Positions 47,208-57,580 of a stretch of DNA of 64,000 nt are shown piece by piece. Made by a program: the position numbers and the translations under genes. Within the stretch, counting starts at the first letter, position 1, and every line of letters starts with the position of its first letter. This DNA is from Castanea sativa (Eukaryota > Streptophyta > Magnoliopsida > Fagales > Fagaceae), in contig NC_134015.1 of NCBI RefSeq assembly GCF_040712315.1, forward strand, positions 17,237,614-17,301,613, in the 5' to 3' direction. Under the pieces are notes generated by a model, which was not told the DNA's origin, ran no database searches, and saw only the letters and a program-made list of their open reading frames with translations.

Positions 47208-47685
47208 GGACACCCAGACAAAGCACAGGTAAATAGGAAAGTACTGAAAAAAAAAAAAAAAACAAAGAAGCAGAAACCATAAAGAAAAGGAAATCAAATG
47301 TTTGCGAAGAAGAAAAAAGAGGGAAGAAAGAAAAATGGAATAGGAAACATACCTCAAAGAGAAGAAACAAGAAGTCCAACACGCACCAGCTCAGAGGGAA
47401 ATGGAGAAATAGATGAAAGAGAAAAAGCTAGGAAGGACAAACTGAGAATTAGAAAAAAAAAAAAATGTAAGATAAAGTAAGGGAGAAGAAGTTTAAAAAC
47501 CAAATGAAGGTGAAACAGAAAATCGGCGGGAAACCCAAGGGACATAATTCTCCGCCAACCACATCATGCCACGTGGCCACAACCCATGTAACGCCGCCAC
47601 CACGCATTCAATGCGGCACGGAATCCCAAGCGCCAAAAAAAAAAAAACTGTTCGGTTTCCACGATCGTCACTGACGACCGTGAAA

Positions 47686-47698
47686 CCCGGGGGGCATC
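47686..47698 (+). other. Polypurine tract region of the gypsy element
   Basis: CCCGGGGGGCATC directly abuts the 3' LTR. The G-run is the probable primer site for plus-strand DNA synthesis. Confidence 0.6.
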
Positions 47699-48165
47699 TG
47701 ATGGGACTGACGAAGTTAAACATAGACGAGGTGGTCTTACAGACGAACATGACCAGTTATCGGCGTCATCAGAGGAAGAGTTAATGTCATTAATTGCTGC
47801 CAATAAAGCCTCGACCGTTACAAGACCAGCTGGACGAACCAATGGAAAGGCATTAACGCCCATTACTCCCCTAAAGACGTTATCAGAAGAATCATTAATA
47901 CCCCAACGGGTATGATCCCCAAGGGTATATAAAGCCCTCACAACACCAAAACAAGGTATGGAGACAACATCACAACTTGAACTAATTTTATTCTTGATAT
48001 TTCAACTATTGCCTTCTTTCATACTGACTTTGCCATCGGAGGCGTTGTGGCAGGCACCACACCGGTGACCACTCGAATAAATTCTTGCTCCTTTAAGGTC
48101 ATCAGAGTACTGCCGGGAACCATCTGGACGAATCCCAGAGGAACTGACGAGATACTGCTTCATCA
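47699..48165 (+). repeat. 3' LTR of the gypsy element
   Basis: 467 bp, same ends as the 5' LTR. It differs from it at six positions, including GGGACGG to GGTATGG and CCAGG to CCGGG. Confidence 0.95.
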
Positions 48166-48175
48166 ATGATTACTT

Positions 48176-48213
<38 letters not shown>

Positions 48214-48822
48214 AAAGCCTTTCACCTCAGTCTGACAAAATAAAGTATCTCATATATTGCGAGAGGAAAACAACCTTATGTTATGTACCTGTGCTTGGTT
48301 AAAGTAGCTGCTGAGAGAGATGTCACGGTTCTGTAAGAGGAAAGGTAAAACATCAAGTTGTATATATATAATTATTGCAAAAACTTTGGAGGTAACGTGG
48401 AATTTGCAAAATAAATCACAAGTGAAGAAGGTCTATATATAATAGGCTAAAATGGTTATCATTTGTTTTGTGAATAAGAAAGAAAGAATGAATGAATAAT
48501 AAACTTAATGAGAAACTTGTGGGCACATATATTGAGTATTAAAAATTCAAGATTAATTAATTAATTAATTTTATTTTCAATACAAATGGAGCTCAATAAA
48601 CTATATTACATGTTTAAGTTTGATTAATTTTTTAATTTTTTTTTAAAAAAGTTTTATTCATTTTTTTGTCAAAAACTTCGAGCTTGTTCATGAGCAACTT
48701 AAATAAAAATTTTTTCTTTTCCCATATATAGTAAAAACTATGACAAAAATTTTGTATCCCTATAAACAAATTTATACTGATAATTAATAATTAAGTTATG
48801 GTTAAAATTATATTATTTTGAG

Positions 48823-48964
48823 TTTTTTTTAGAGAGTTTCAACCTATAGTATCTGCTCTTGATAGTAGCTCTATATCATCAGATCAAGACACTAATCAGT
48901 TTTTGGTATAGGCGGAGATTGAACCCCAAATCTTTTAGACAACCATCAGAGATTTTACTAGTTG
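48823..48964 (-). mobile_element. SINE of the same family as 36,207, head truncated
   Basis: Minus-strand sequence matches the SINE at 36,207-36,379 from CAACTAGTAAAATCTCTGATGG through the B box GGTTCAATCTCC to the A-tail; the first 15 or so tRNA-like bases are missing. About 85% similar by eye. No clear target duplication. Confidence 0.75.
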
Positions 48965-49153
48965 TGGAATATCATGGACTATCATGATGTTAAAATTCCA
49001 CACACTATCATGGTTTTGGGCTTATATAATATATACTAAATTAAATGTGCTATTGATGTAGATGATAATCAAACCAAACCATATTAATTCTATAAATTTT
49101 GTTTTTCTTTTATATATATTTATCCTTTTATTTTTTTATTCCTATTTTTATAA

Positions 49154-49685
49154 GAACAAAGTTTAGTTATAAAATTAGTTGTAGTCTAAGGCTACACAAC
49201 CTTACTCAATAAAATAAACATTACCATATTTTTTGAAAATCTAATCGTTGAATTGTATGTTCTTTATATTCATAATCCACATGTCAAATTTTGTGTCAAT
49301 CAGATATTGTTTACTATTTGATCTATAAACTTATATTTTACGCATAATTTTAAACTATAAAAACTTGCAATTTAAATAATTTATTGATGACATAGCTATT
49401 GATCCATAATTTTATAGAAATTTTGCAAGCAATCGAATATTATTTACTATGTGATCAATAAACTTATATATTATGCATAATTTTAAACTACAAAAATTTG
49501 CAATTTAAACAATTTATTTATGACATAGTTATTGATCTTTAATTTTTTTAAAATTTTGCTGGCATGAAGGATATAAGAAGAGCATGTAATTTAATGAAAA
49601 ATTTGTCAAAATTTACCTTCAACAAAAAGATATTGAGTAACATTGTAGCCTAAGGCTACAACCAATTTTGTAACTAAACTTTGCC
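49154..49685. mobile_element. Non-autonomous TIR element, about 530 bp, with internal duplication
   Basis: Inverted ends: ACAAAGTTTAGTTATAAAATT (49,155 on) pairs with the reverse of 49,641-49,685, covering about 43 bp to the shared TAGGCTACA. Inside, 49,291-49,402 is repeated at 49,425-49,530 (CATAATTTTAAACTA.AAAAA.TTGCAATTTAAA). No ORF. The target duplication is not clear; MULE-like is a guess. Confidence 0.55.
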
Positions 49686-50614
49686 CTTTTAATAAAATGT
49701 ACATATAAAGTTAAACTCTACAGTTACTACATAAAAATAAAGCAACGGTTTGTTATGTTATCAAAAGCACTAAGAAATTTTGTAGTTTTATTATATTTTA
49801 TATTATTTTAAAAATCTAATATAATTTTTTTATATAAAAACTTGGTTCTACAAAAAAAAATGTTCGAATTATATTTAAATGTTTAAATTTATTATCTTTT
49901 AATAATTTAAGTTTCTATTACAATTAGTAATCGATCAAGGTATCAAAGTAGGTTGTCTTAAGTTTAGACACTGTCTGCTTCACCTCCAATTTAAAAAAGT
50001 TAAAAATCCTACGTGTTAAGTCCTACTTGTTTGGGTCCACACGTGGGGAGAATATTAGAATTATACTACTACGCTTGTTTCAATATTAATGTTTTCTAAA
50101 AAAAAAAAATCATTTTTTCCAAAAATTTTTTTTGAAAAACGGTCTCATTTTCTTATATTTGGTAGTGATCATAAATGAGATAGAATTATATTTAATAGTT
50201 TTCATATTGCCTTTTAACTTTCTTTATTTAGTGTGATGTGAGATAAAGTTGTTTTCACTTCAATTTTAGTAAAAAACAATATCTTGACAATAAGTCATTT
50301 TTTTAGTAGGTTTTTTATTGACAAAGGATAATTTTCCTTTAACTTTTCTTTTTTGATGTTATCAAACACAAGAAAATGTGAAAAATTACCTTCACAAGAG
50401 ATTTTCCATCAAAACAAACACATCGTAAATGATTAAATTCATCATTTGTTAATAGTTTAGGCTAATTTATTATACAATGTGCTTTTATTCCATAAGTATT
50501 TTATTATTACTTATTCTTAATTAATATTAAAATATTTGATTTAATTTACACAATGATTTTTTTTAATCAATGTGTGTATTACACATGCATAATAGAACCA
50601 CCGATGAATTTTGT

Positions 50615-50623
50615 CTATAAAAG
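50615..50623 (+). promoter_or_regulatory. TATA box of RLP2
   Basis: CTATAAAAG lies 60-68 bases before the ATG at 50,683, giving a predicted leader of about 35 nt. The box and its upstream TAATAGAACCACC are conserved in RLP1. Confidence 0.65.
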
Positions 50624-50682
50624 AAATTCACTCCCAGTTTCAAAATTATCAGAGTACTAAGGAAGTTTTTGAAGATACTAAT

Positions 50683-53640
50683 ATGGGGTCATACATGTGT
50701 CTCTTGATATCTATGCGCTTGCTCTTCTTCTTGTCGATTTTTCATTATCTAAATAGTTTTTCCTCTTTATCAACTCAGCCAGTGTGTAAAGATTTTGAGA
50801 GTTCTGCCTTGTTGCAATTCAAGCAAAGCTTTAAAATTAATGTGAGTGCTTCTTCTGATCCTTCTGCTTATCCAAAGATTTCATCGTGGAACTCTGGAGA
50901 AAGGAATGATTGTTGTTCGTGGGATGGTGTCCTTTGTGATAGAGGTACAGGTTACGTGATTGGCCTTGACCTCAGTAGCAGTCAACTGTATGGCTCCTTC
51001 AACTCCAGCAGCAGCCTTCTCCGCCTTGTTCACCTTCAAAAGCTCAATCTCGCTGATAATAGCTTCAATTATTCTCAAATTCCCCCAAGTATCAGGTACC
51101 TCTCAAACTTAACATATCTCAACCTTTCTATGTCTGCCTTCAGTGGTCAAATTCCACCAGCAATCTTTGAGCTCTCTAACTTGGTTTCCCTTGATCGCTC
51201 ACTCAATCCATTGGAACTCCAAAAACCCGGCCTAAAAAGTCTTGTTGAGAACTTAACCAGCCTCAAACATCTTTATTTGGGTATGGTGAACTTATCTTCC
51301 CCGGTACCTCACATCTTGGCAAACTTGTCTTCTTTAAAATCTCTTGGCCTAAGAGGTTGTGAACTATACGGTGAATTTCCCATGGAGATTTTCAAGTTAC
51401 GAAATCTTCAATTCCTCAGTGTGCGAGACAATGAGAATCTCATCGGATATCTACCAGAATTCCACAGTAGCAATCCCCTTCGAATACTGAGACTTGCAAA
51501 CACGGGATTCTCTGGTAAGTTACCAGATTCAATTGGAAACCTAAAGTCCTTAATTGAATTGGATATCCATACTTGCCATTTCTCTGGTTTGGTACCGACT
51601 TCACTTGGTAACCTTACCAATCTCATCGTTTTGTCTCTCTCAAATAATAAATTTTCGGGGCAAATCCCTTTCTCATTGGCCAACCTCACACAACTCAGTC
51701 AACTACTACTTTCCTGGAATAGTTTCAGTGCACAGACGTTGCCTTGGCTTGGTAAGCAAACAAAGCTCACTGATTTGCGGTTAGGGGAAGCCAATTTATA
51801 TGGTGACATTCCATCTTCACTTAAGAACTTGACCCAGCTTACCGGATTATCCCTTGTCAGTAATCAACTGACAGGTCAAATTCCACCTTGGCTTGGAAAC
51901 CTTACCCAGCTAACTCATTTGGACCTTGGGGGCAATGAATTCCATGGTTCAATTCCACAATCAATTTGTAGGCTTGCGAATCTTGAATATCTGAGTCTTA
52001 CTGAAAATAACCTTAGTGGCAGAGTGGACATGGACTTGTTTCTGAAGCTCAAAAATCTAACTGCACTCCAGCTTTCAGGAGTCCATCTATCATTCCCCAT
52101 TAATTCAACATTCAACGCCACTACTCCAAAGCTTGAGCTATTAGGATTAAATGCATGTAACTTGACTGAATTCCCAACTTTTTTGCGTTCTCAGCATGAA
52201 TTGATGATTTTGTTTCTCTCCCACAACAAAATTCAGGGCCAAATACCAAACTGGATATTCAACATAGGGAAACAAACTCTCTTATTGTTGGATCTATCCT
52301 CCAACTTCCTTACAACTTTTGTGCCTTCCAACCACACTCCGCCAATTCTTCCATGGGATAGTTTACTTACTTTGGGTCTTTCTTTCAACAAGCTGCAAGG
52401 ATCACTTCCAATCCCTCCACCTTCCATCACCCAATACCATGTCTCAAACAATAAATTGACTGGAGAAATCTCACCATTGTATTGCAATTTTAGCTCAATT
52501 GTAATGCTGGATCTCTCACACAACAACTTGGGGGGCATGCTTCCCAAATGCTTGAGCAAATTGAGCAACTTGGAGGTATTGAATTTACAAAACAACAATT
52601 TCCGTGGAATACTTCCTGGAATATACATGGAAGAAAGTAGATTGAGAGCAATTGATGTAAGTTATAATCAATTAGAAGGGCAAGTACCAAGATCATTGTC
52701 CAACTGCACAATGCTGGAGGTTCTTCTTCTTGGTAACAATCAATTTTCTGACATTTTTCCCTCTTGGTTGGGGAAGCTTCCAAGGTTGAGGGTTCTAAGT
52801 TTGCAATCTAATGGGTTCCATAGTGCAATTGGGAAACCTGAAAGCAGTCTTGATTTCCCCAAGTTGCAAATCATTGATGTCTCTTTCAATAACTTTACAG
52901 GTAAGTTACCATATAAGCACTTCCAAAGTTGGACCTCCATGAAAGTTGCCAACTTGACATTTGACAAGGATAATGCTTATATGGGTGTAGTCACAACGAC
53001 CTTATCACCTTCCGAAACTCTTGAAAGCGATATTAGTTACACCTTGGAAATTACAAACAAAGGCATCAAGACACTATATAAAAAGATCCAAGATCATCTT
53101 GTAGCTATTGATCTCTCAAGCAATAAATTTGATGGAGAAATTTCAGAAGTCATTGGAAATCTAAAGGGGCTTCATTTGCTCAACATATCCAACAACATTC
53201 TCATTGGTCCTATTCCATCTTCTTTAGGGAACTTAACGGAGCTTGAATCTTTAGACCTTTCTCAAAATGAGCTTTCAGGAGAGATTCCTCAGCAATTATT
53301 GCAACTCACATTCCTTGCAATCTTTAATGCCTCAAATAACCATCTCACAGGGCCTATTCCACAAGGTAAACAATTCTCTACCTTTGAAAATGATTCATAT
53401 TTGGGAAACACAGGTTTGTGTGGTGTGCCTTTGACTAAGAAATGCAAAATTTCTGAGACAATGACATTGCCACCGCCGAATTCCAAACAAGGTGAAGGGT
53501 CAAATTTCCCAAGTAAATCTGATTGGGTAGTTATAGTGATGGGATATGGGAGTGGGTTAATAATTGGGTTTGTTATTGGGAATAACCTGACCATAAGAAA
53601 GTTGGAGAGGTTTCTCAAGAATTTTGGAAGAAAGCAGTAA
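50683..53640 (+). CDS. RLP2: LRR receptor-like protein (Cf/RLP type), intact
   Basis: A single exon encodes 985 residues. The frame extends upstream of the ATG, but that part covers the TATA box, so 50,683 is the start. Order: signal peptide (to about residue 30); LRR N-terminal cap (CKDFESSALLQFKQS ... DCCSWDGV with paired Cys); about 25 or more extracellular LRRs of the LxxLxxLxLSxNxLxGxIP plant type with many N-glycosylation sites; a non-LRR island (DNAYMGVVTTT ... LEITNKGIKTLYKKI); a last LRR block starting VAIDLSSNKFDGEI; a C-terminal cap (GLCGVPLTKKC); an acidic-to-neutral spacer; one membrane helix (VVIVMGYGSGLIIGFVIG with GxxxG); and a short basic tail without kinase. Known family role: cell-surface receptors for pathogen or developmental ligands that signal with SOBIR1/BAK1-type kinases. 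Ligand unknown. It is the only complete copy of three in the window. Confidence 0.95.
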   Translation: MGSYMCLLISMRLLFFLSIFHYLNSFSSLSTQPVCKDFESSALLQFKQSFKINVSASSDPSAYPKISSWNSGERNDCCSWDGVLCDRGTGYVIGLDLSSSQLYGSFNSSSSLLRLVHLQKLNLADNSFNYSQIPPSIRYLSNLTYLNLSMSAFSGQIPPAIFELSNLVSLDRSLNPLELQKPGLKSLVENLTSLKHLYLGMVNLSSPVPHILANLSSLKSLGLRGCELYGEFPMEIFKLRNLQFLSVRDNENLIGYLPEFHSSNPLRILRLANTGFSGKLPDSIGNLKSLIELDIHTCHFSGLVPTSLGNLTNLIVLSLSNNKFSGQIPFSLANLTQLSQLLLSWNSFSAQTLPWLGKQTKLTDLRLGEANLYGDIPSSLKNLTQLTGLSLVSNQLTGQIPPWLGNLTQLTHLDLGGNEFHGSIPQSICRLANLEYLSLTENNLSGRVDMDLFLKLKNLTALQLSGVHLSFPINSTFNATTPKLELLGLNACNLTEFPTFLRSQHELMILFLSHNKIQGQIPNWIFNIGKQTLLLLDLSSNFLTTFVPSNHTPPILPWDSLLTLGLSFNKLQGSLPIPPPSITQYHVSNNKLTGEISPLYCNFSSIVMLDLSHNNLGGMLPKCLSKLSNLEVLNLQNNNFRGILPGIYMEESRLRAIDVSYNQLEGQVPRSLSNCTMLEVLLLGNNQFSDIFPSWLGKLPRLRVLSLQSNGFHSAIGKPESSLDFPKLQIIDVSFNNFTGKLPYKHFQSWTSMKVANLTFDKDNAYMGVVTTTLSPSETLESDISYTLEITNKGIKTLYKKIQDHLVAIDLSSNKFDGEISEVIGNLKGLHLLNISNNILIGPIPSSLGNLTELESLDLSQNELSGEIPQQLLQLTFLAIFNASNNHLTGPIPQGKQFSTFENDSYLGNTGLCGVPLTKKCKISETMTLPPPNSKQGEGSNFPSKSDWVVIVMGYGSGLIIGFVIGNNLTIRKLERFLKNFGRKQ

Positions 53641-53905
53641 AAGTGAAAGAAGAAAGGTGGAAACTGAAGCAATGCAGCAGCTGGATTTGATTAACCAAGA
53701 TTTTCTTCAGAAAATTCCATCCATGAAGTTCTTTATTCAGCAGATACATATCTATGGAAATCTACCATGTTTGTAATGTATTATGGTCCTATATATTTTG
53801 TCATTGCACTGTCTTTAATTTTTCTTTTGAACTTTCTTTCCTGTTATGATGGTATTGAGATATCGCATGTTTGATATTGTATATGTATGAAGGTTTGCAA
53901 CTCTT

Positions 53906-53906
<1 letters not shown>

Positions 53907-53964
<58 letters not shown>

Positions 53965-53965
53965 A
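53907..53965. repeat. Compound (AAT)n(GAT)n microsatellite
   Basis: About ten AAT units pass directly into about ten GAT units, in the 3' flank of RLP2 after 53,900. Confidence 0.9.
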
Positions 53966-54120
53966 ATTGTTGAATATACGATATGTACACACAAAGAGAC
54001 ACACTGCACGATTTTCTTATAATGAGTGTGCTTTTTTATTTTTTTTAAGATATGGGTCTTATGAAACATGTTTTGATTTTTATAGTATCTGATTTTTAAA
54101 ATAATAATTCATGAACAATG

Positions 54121-54540
54121 CAAAATTAAGAATTTTGGCTTGCTGGGATGCTATTGGATTTAAGGTTTGTGAGGTCGGTTGGTGGAAGTTACTAAGGTTT
54201 TTGATTGCTATTTATTCCTAGACATGCTTTCGTCTTGTGTGGCTAACCATTAGAATAGGCTGGCAATTCGAGATAGGATACTGCAATGGGCCATAAAAGG
54301 GGATTCAGCTTGTGTCTTATGCATAAGTGGTGGGGAAAGAGTATGAAAGCTGCGATTTGTAAATTAGCTTTTGGGGCCTCTGTTTGTCATATTTGGCACC
54401 GAAAGGAATTCTCTAATTCATTGTGGTACTCTGTTAGAACAGAGGAGACCATAGTGTGGAAGTGCTACTGCAACTCAATCTTTCGCAAGGCTATATGTTG
54501 TATAGGGGTGTTTCCTCACTGTAATTATTAAGCCTTCTGA
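54121..54540 (+). mobile_element. LINE ORF2 C-terminal (zf-RVT) fragment
   Basis: Broken frames encode the tail of plant L1 ORF2: RHAFV-like, then RDRILQWAIKG near 54,270, and ICKLAFGASVCHIWHRK with SVRTEET near 54,346-54,460. Frame changes and stops are present. No 5' part and no clear A-tail. Confidence 0.6.
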
Positions 54541-56202
54541 TCAGTAGGATGTGACAGTGATTTTGGTTGTTGTTTTAGATAGTTTATTGCGGGTTGATTT
54601 GTGTTGGTTTGGTTTGGTTAGATGTGTGCTTGTTGTACATGGAACCTTCCACCATAATACTTGTTCTTGAAGCAAAGATGATGTACCTGTACAGGGACTA
54701 TCTGAGGTGATTGTTGGTGTTTTGGGAGGAGGGCAACTGGGTCGTATGCTATGTCAAGCAGCTTTGCAAATGGCTATTAAAGTAATGGTTTTGGATCCAC
54801 TTGAGAACTGCCCCACAAGTGCTCTTTCATATCATCATATGGTCGGAAGCTTTGATGATAGTGCTACGGTTTCTGAATTTGCGAAATGGTTCTGTTTTTA
54901 TGAGATTGATGACATTTTTTTTGTTTTTTATAGTCAATAGTTTTTGAAAGTATATTCTTTTGTTATAATTTGGTAATAACATGTCTATGTTCTTGGTAGA
55001 TAGATGTGATGTATTGACTGTAGAAATTGAGCATGTTGATGTTGCAACCATGGAGATGCTTGAGCAACGAGGAGTGGACTGCCAACCTAAAGCCTCAACT
55101 ATTCGAATAATTTAGGTATGCTTTTCTTTAACTTTTCCATTTGGTTATTGACCGCTGTCTAGCAAAATATGAGAAAATAAGAAGTTGAATGAAATCATTT
55201 CCTTATGCATAAAGCTTTTTTCCTTTTGAGGAAATGCATTCTGTTTTATAAAATCACAAAAGTGGACCCTTGTGGATCTTGGTGCTACTTTAGATGCCCA
55301 CCTTCCCTTAACCTTAGGTTTTTGTTCAAGTACTTTTCTGTTATAGGAAGTGTAGAAATGTCAGGGGTTACTTTATTCTGCTATTGTCATCGTATCATAA
55401 GGACACAATGGGACTGGCATTTTAGAGCTAATTTTGACTGTTTCTTTGTAGTTAGACTAAGCTTGTAAGTAATCCCTTTTCAACCTATTTCTATGATTAG
55501 TTAGCTATCTGCTAAAATTTTTTTCCTCTCTCTTGTTATACTTAAATGAATAAGTTCATTCATAATAATAGAGTGACTAAATTTTAGCAAAGCTGTCAAC
55601 CTACCATAGCTCTCCCTCCTTTTCCCACAGGCTTGAGATTGACTGTGATCAATATGTGACACTAAGCATAGACAAAGACGGAGTTATTAAAATGAATAAG
55701 TAATTGTACATATTAATTCATATATTTTTTTGCAATAAAATATGACTTTTAGTTCCATGATTCATGTTTTGGTTCTTACAGGACAAATATCTTCAAAAGG
55801 TTTATTTTCTAGGCATGCCATTCCACTTCCTGAGTTTATGCAGGTTGACCACTTTCATTACTATCTAACTGAAGGATTTAGCTAATGGTTTTTACCTTTT
55901 ATTTTCACATATCCAATATGAGAGAAATTTTAATTTGTTGATCATGAAACCTGGCTATCACAGATAGATGATCTTGAAGGTGCCAAGACAGCAGGTGAAC
56001 TATTTGGTTATCCTCTTATGATTAAGAGCAAAAGGTTAGCTTATGATGGGCGTGGAAATGCTGTTGCTCACAGTGAGGAGGAGCTCTCTTCCACTCTAGC
56101 TGGTAATATGTTCAGTTATTAAAGATTTAAGTGCTATTATTGTTGGAATTTCTTATGTTTGGTATTTGAATTGTGTTATTAACCATGTAATGCTCCAATT
56201 AT

Positions 56203-56345
56203 CCTTTTTTTTTTTTTTTCTTGGATTGGTATGTTACACATGCACCTAATGGGTCTTAACCCATGGCCTCAACCCTCCACCTGGAACTAGTAATGGGAGA
56301 AGGTGTAATGGGAGGAGGTGTTACTGGTACTAGTGCTCATTGGTG
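56203..56345 (-). mobile_element. tRNA-derived SINE, diverged
   Basis: In intron 4 of the AIR-carboxylase pseudogene. On the minus strand a B-box-like GGGTTAAGACCCA lies behind a decayed head, and a long A-tail follows (T-run at about 56,203-56,219). It resembles the 'GGTTCAAGACCCA' SINE family I know from plant introns. No target duplication identified. Confidence 0.4.
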
Positions 56346-56401
56346 TTGCTGGAGTGAAAGGTCTAATATTAAATTTCTTTTACAGAACTCGTTCTCTATT
56401 T

Positions 56402-56845
56402 TTCTTTTTTTGATAGGTAGGTAAGACTTTATTAATATAGAAAATAGACACCCTCAGCACATAGGATATGAGCTAGTGGTGTAATACAAATATCAAAAAG
56501 TAAAGAAATCAATAAAATCCATCAAACTAGTAAAAGAATGCCTGCTTAGAGAAGCCATCCAGGCATACAAAAGGCGTAGAAAACTAGATTTCACAGTCAG
56601 CCTTGAAATTTCGAAGCCTTGAAAGTTTGACTATTCCCTTCCTTCCAAATAACCCACATAAGACATAGAGGAATAGCCTTCTAAATCTCTCCATTATCTC
56701 TTCTACCACCAAGCCATGGCCAGCAAGCTAGCAGCTCCACAACCTTATTTGTCATCACCCATTGCACCCGAAAAGACAAAACAGAGGACCATAGATACCA
56801 TGCTGTAGGTCTGTGTAGCAACAAGTGATCCACTGAAAACTCATA
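56402..56845 (-). mobile_element. LINE (L1-like) 3' end
   Basis: Minus strand encodes the end of ORF2 in broken frames (CLMWVIWKEGN, LLYAWMASL) and then a 3' UTR ending TAAAGTCTTACCTACCTATCAAAAAAAG, a typical plant L1 tail. 5' truncated, in intron 4 of the AIR-carboxylase pseudogene. Confidence 0.7.
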
Positions 56846-57044
56846 TTTTGACATGATTATTTTATTTGAAAGCTGTGTTCTATAACTTATTATTATTATT
56901 ACTATAGTTTTTTAAGTCTCTGCGTTCTCTAACTTTGATAGACAATTTTGGTTGAACCTATTTATGTTAGTTTGCATATGGTGCTTCAACCTCCTTCCTT
57001 TATATCTGTATTTCTCACTAGGTCACGTCTTATTTTTAAATCAA

Positions 57045-57580
57045 CTCTTTGTTTGGTTGTAGCTGGGGGAAGGAAAGAGAAAGGAAGAGAGAAAGGGAAA
57101 GGAAAGAGAAAAGAAAATTATTTTCCTTAGGTCTATTTGGATATAGGAAGAAATGGAAACAAGAAAATAAAATAATCTGTCTTAATGATCAAAAAAAATA
57201 TATATATATCTTTTCTTTGTTTGGTTTGCAAATAGCAGGGAAAGGAAAAATATTTGTTTTTACCTTTACGCCCTCATGTATATTTTATAAATGTGATATA
57301 TTTCTAATTTGTGTTGAAAAGTTAAAAGTATATTTGTAAATTAATAACACATTAATTTCAATTTTGTCAACTCAGCAGTTTTCCTTTCCAACTTTTTCGT
57401 TTTTTTCCATCCATTTTGGGCAGATAGAGATTTTTGGACCCTGGCAGAAATCTCTCACCTTTAAATCCTTAGCCTTTTCTTTACATTTTTGGAACCAAAC
57501 AGTGAAATCAGTCTTCCACCCCTCAGTTTTTTCCCTATGTTTTCCTTTCTCCTCTCTTTCCACTGTTCCAAACAAAGTGT
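57045..57580. mobile_element. Foldback/MITE-like element, purine-rich left, pyrimidine-rich right
   Basis: Ends CTTTGTTTGG and CCAAACAAAG are inverted. The left arm is almost all purine (GGAAAGAGAAAGGAAGAG) and the right arm almost all pyrimidine (CCTTTCTCCTCTCTTTCC), so the strand would fold on itself. Non-coding; target duplication unclear. Confidence 0.4.

Larger units (their letters stand above)
36721..48165 (+). mobile_element. Complete Ty3/gypsy LTR retrotransposon, Tat type, 11,445 bp
   Basis: Structure: 5' LTR 36,721-37,187; primer-binding site; one gag-pol frame 37,252-42,411; tandem repeats 42,536-43,075; nested MULE 43,262-44,926; antisense accessory gene 47,207-44,978; polypurine tract; 3' LTR 47,699-48,165. 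LTR ends are TGATG..CATCA. Flanks are TTGAT and ATGAT, a 5-bp target duplication with one mismatch; unit A has the empty site (CACTATGATTACTTAG near 17,075). The two RNase H domains, antisense ORF and 3' repeats are traits of the Tat lineage. Three nonsense codons in gag-pol make it non-autonomous as it stands. Confidence 0.95.
48166..50520. other. Unit B continued, AT-rich, no gene seen
   Basis: An (AG)n run occupies 48,180-48,211. The rest is AT-rich flank of RLP2 with a SINE and a TIR element (listed separately). No coding sequence. Confidence 0.6.
30037..50682 (+). repeat. Duplicated unit B, upstream region of RLP2
   Basis: Same order as unit A but about 17 kb longer, because of the gypsy element (11.4 kb), about 5 kb of extra sequence at 31,126-36,165 that includes another degraded copy of the unit's start, and SINEs. 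33,290-33,890 again matches the 15,360-15,670 part (GATAAGAATGGCTCCCATCC, TTTAAAGAACACATAATA). Confidence 0.75.

Noticed and set aside
50611..50682. RLP2 coding frame extended 24 codons upstream from a non-ATG start
   Set aside because: The stretch covers the TATA box and expected transcription start; the ATG at 50,683 begins a proper signal peptide, as in RLP1.
50881..53672. Several 65-131-residue antisense frames across RLP2
   Set aside because: Shadows of the LRR codon pattern; no independent start context or homology.
55205..55468. 87-residue frame in intron 2 of the AIR-carboxylase pseudogene
   Set aside because: Lies wholly within the intron, has no recognised domain and no splice signals of its own.
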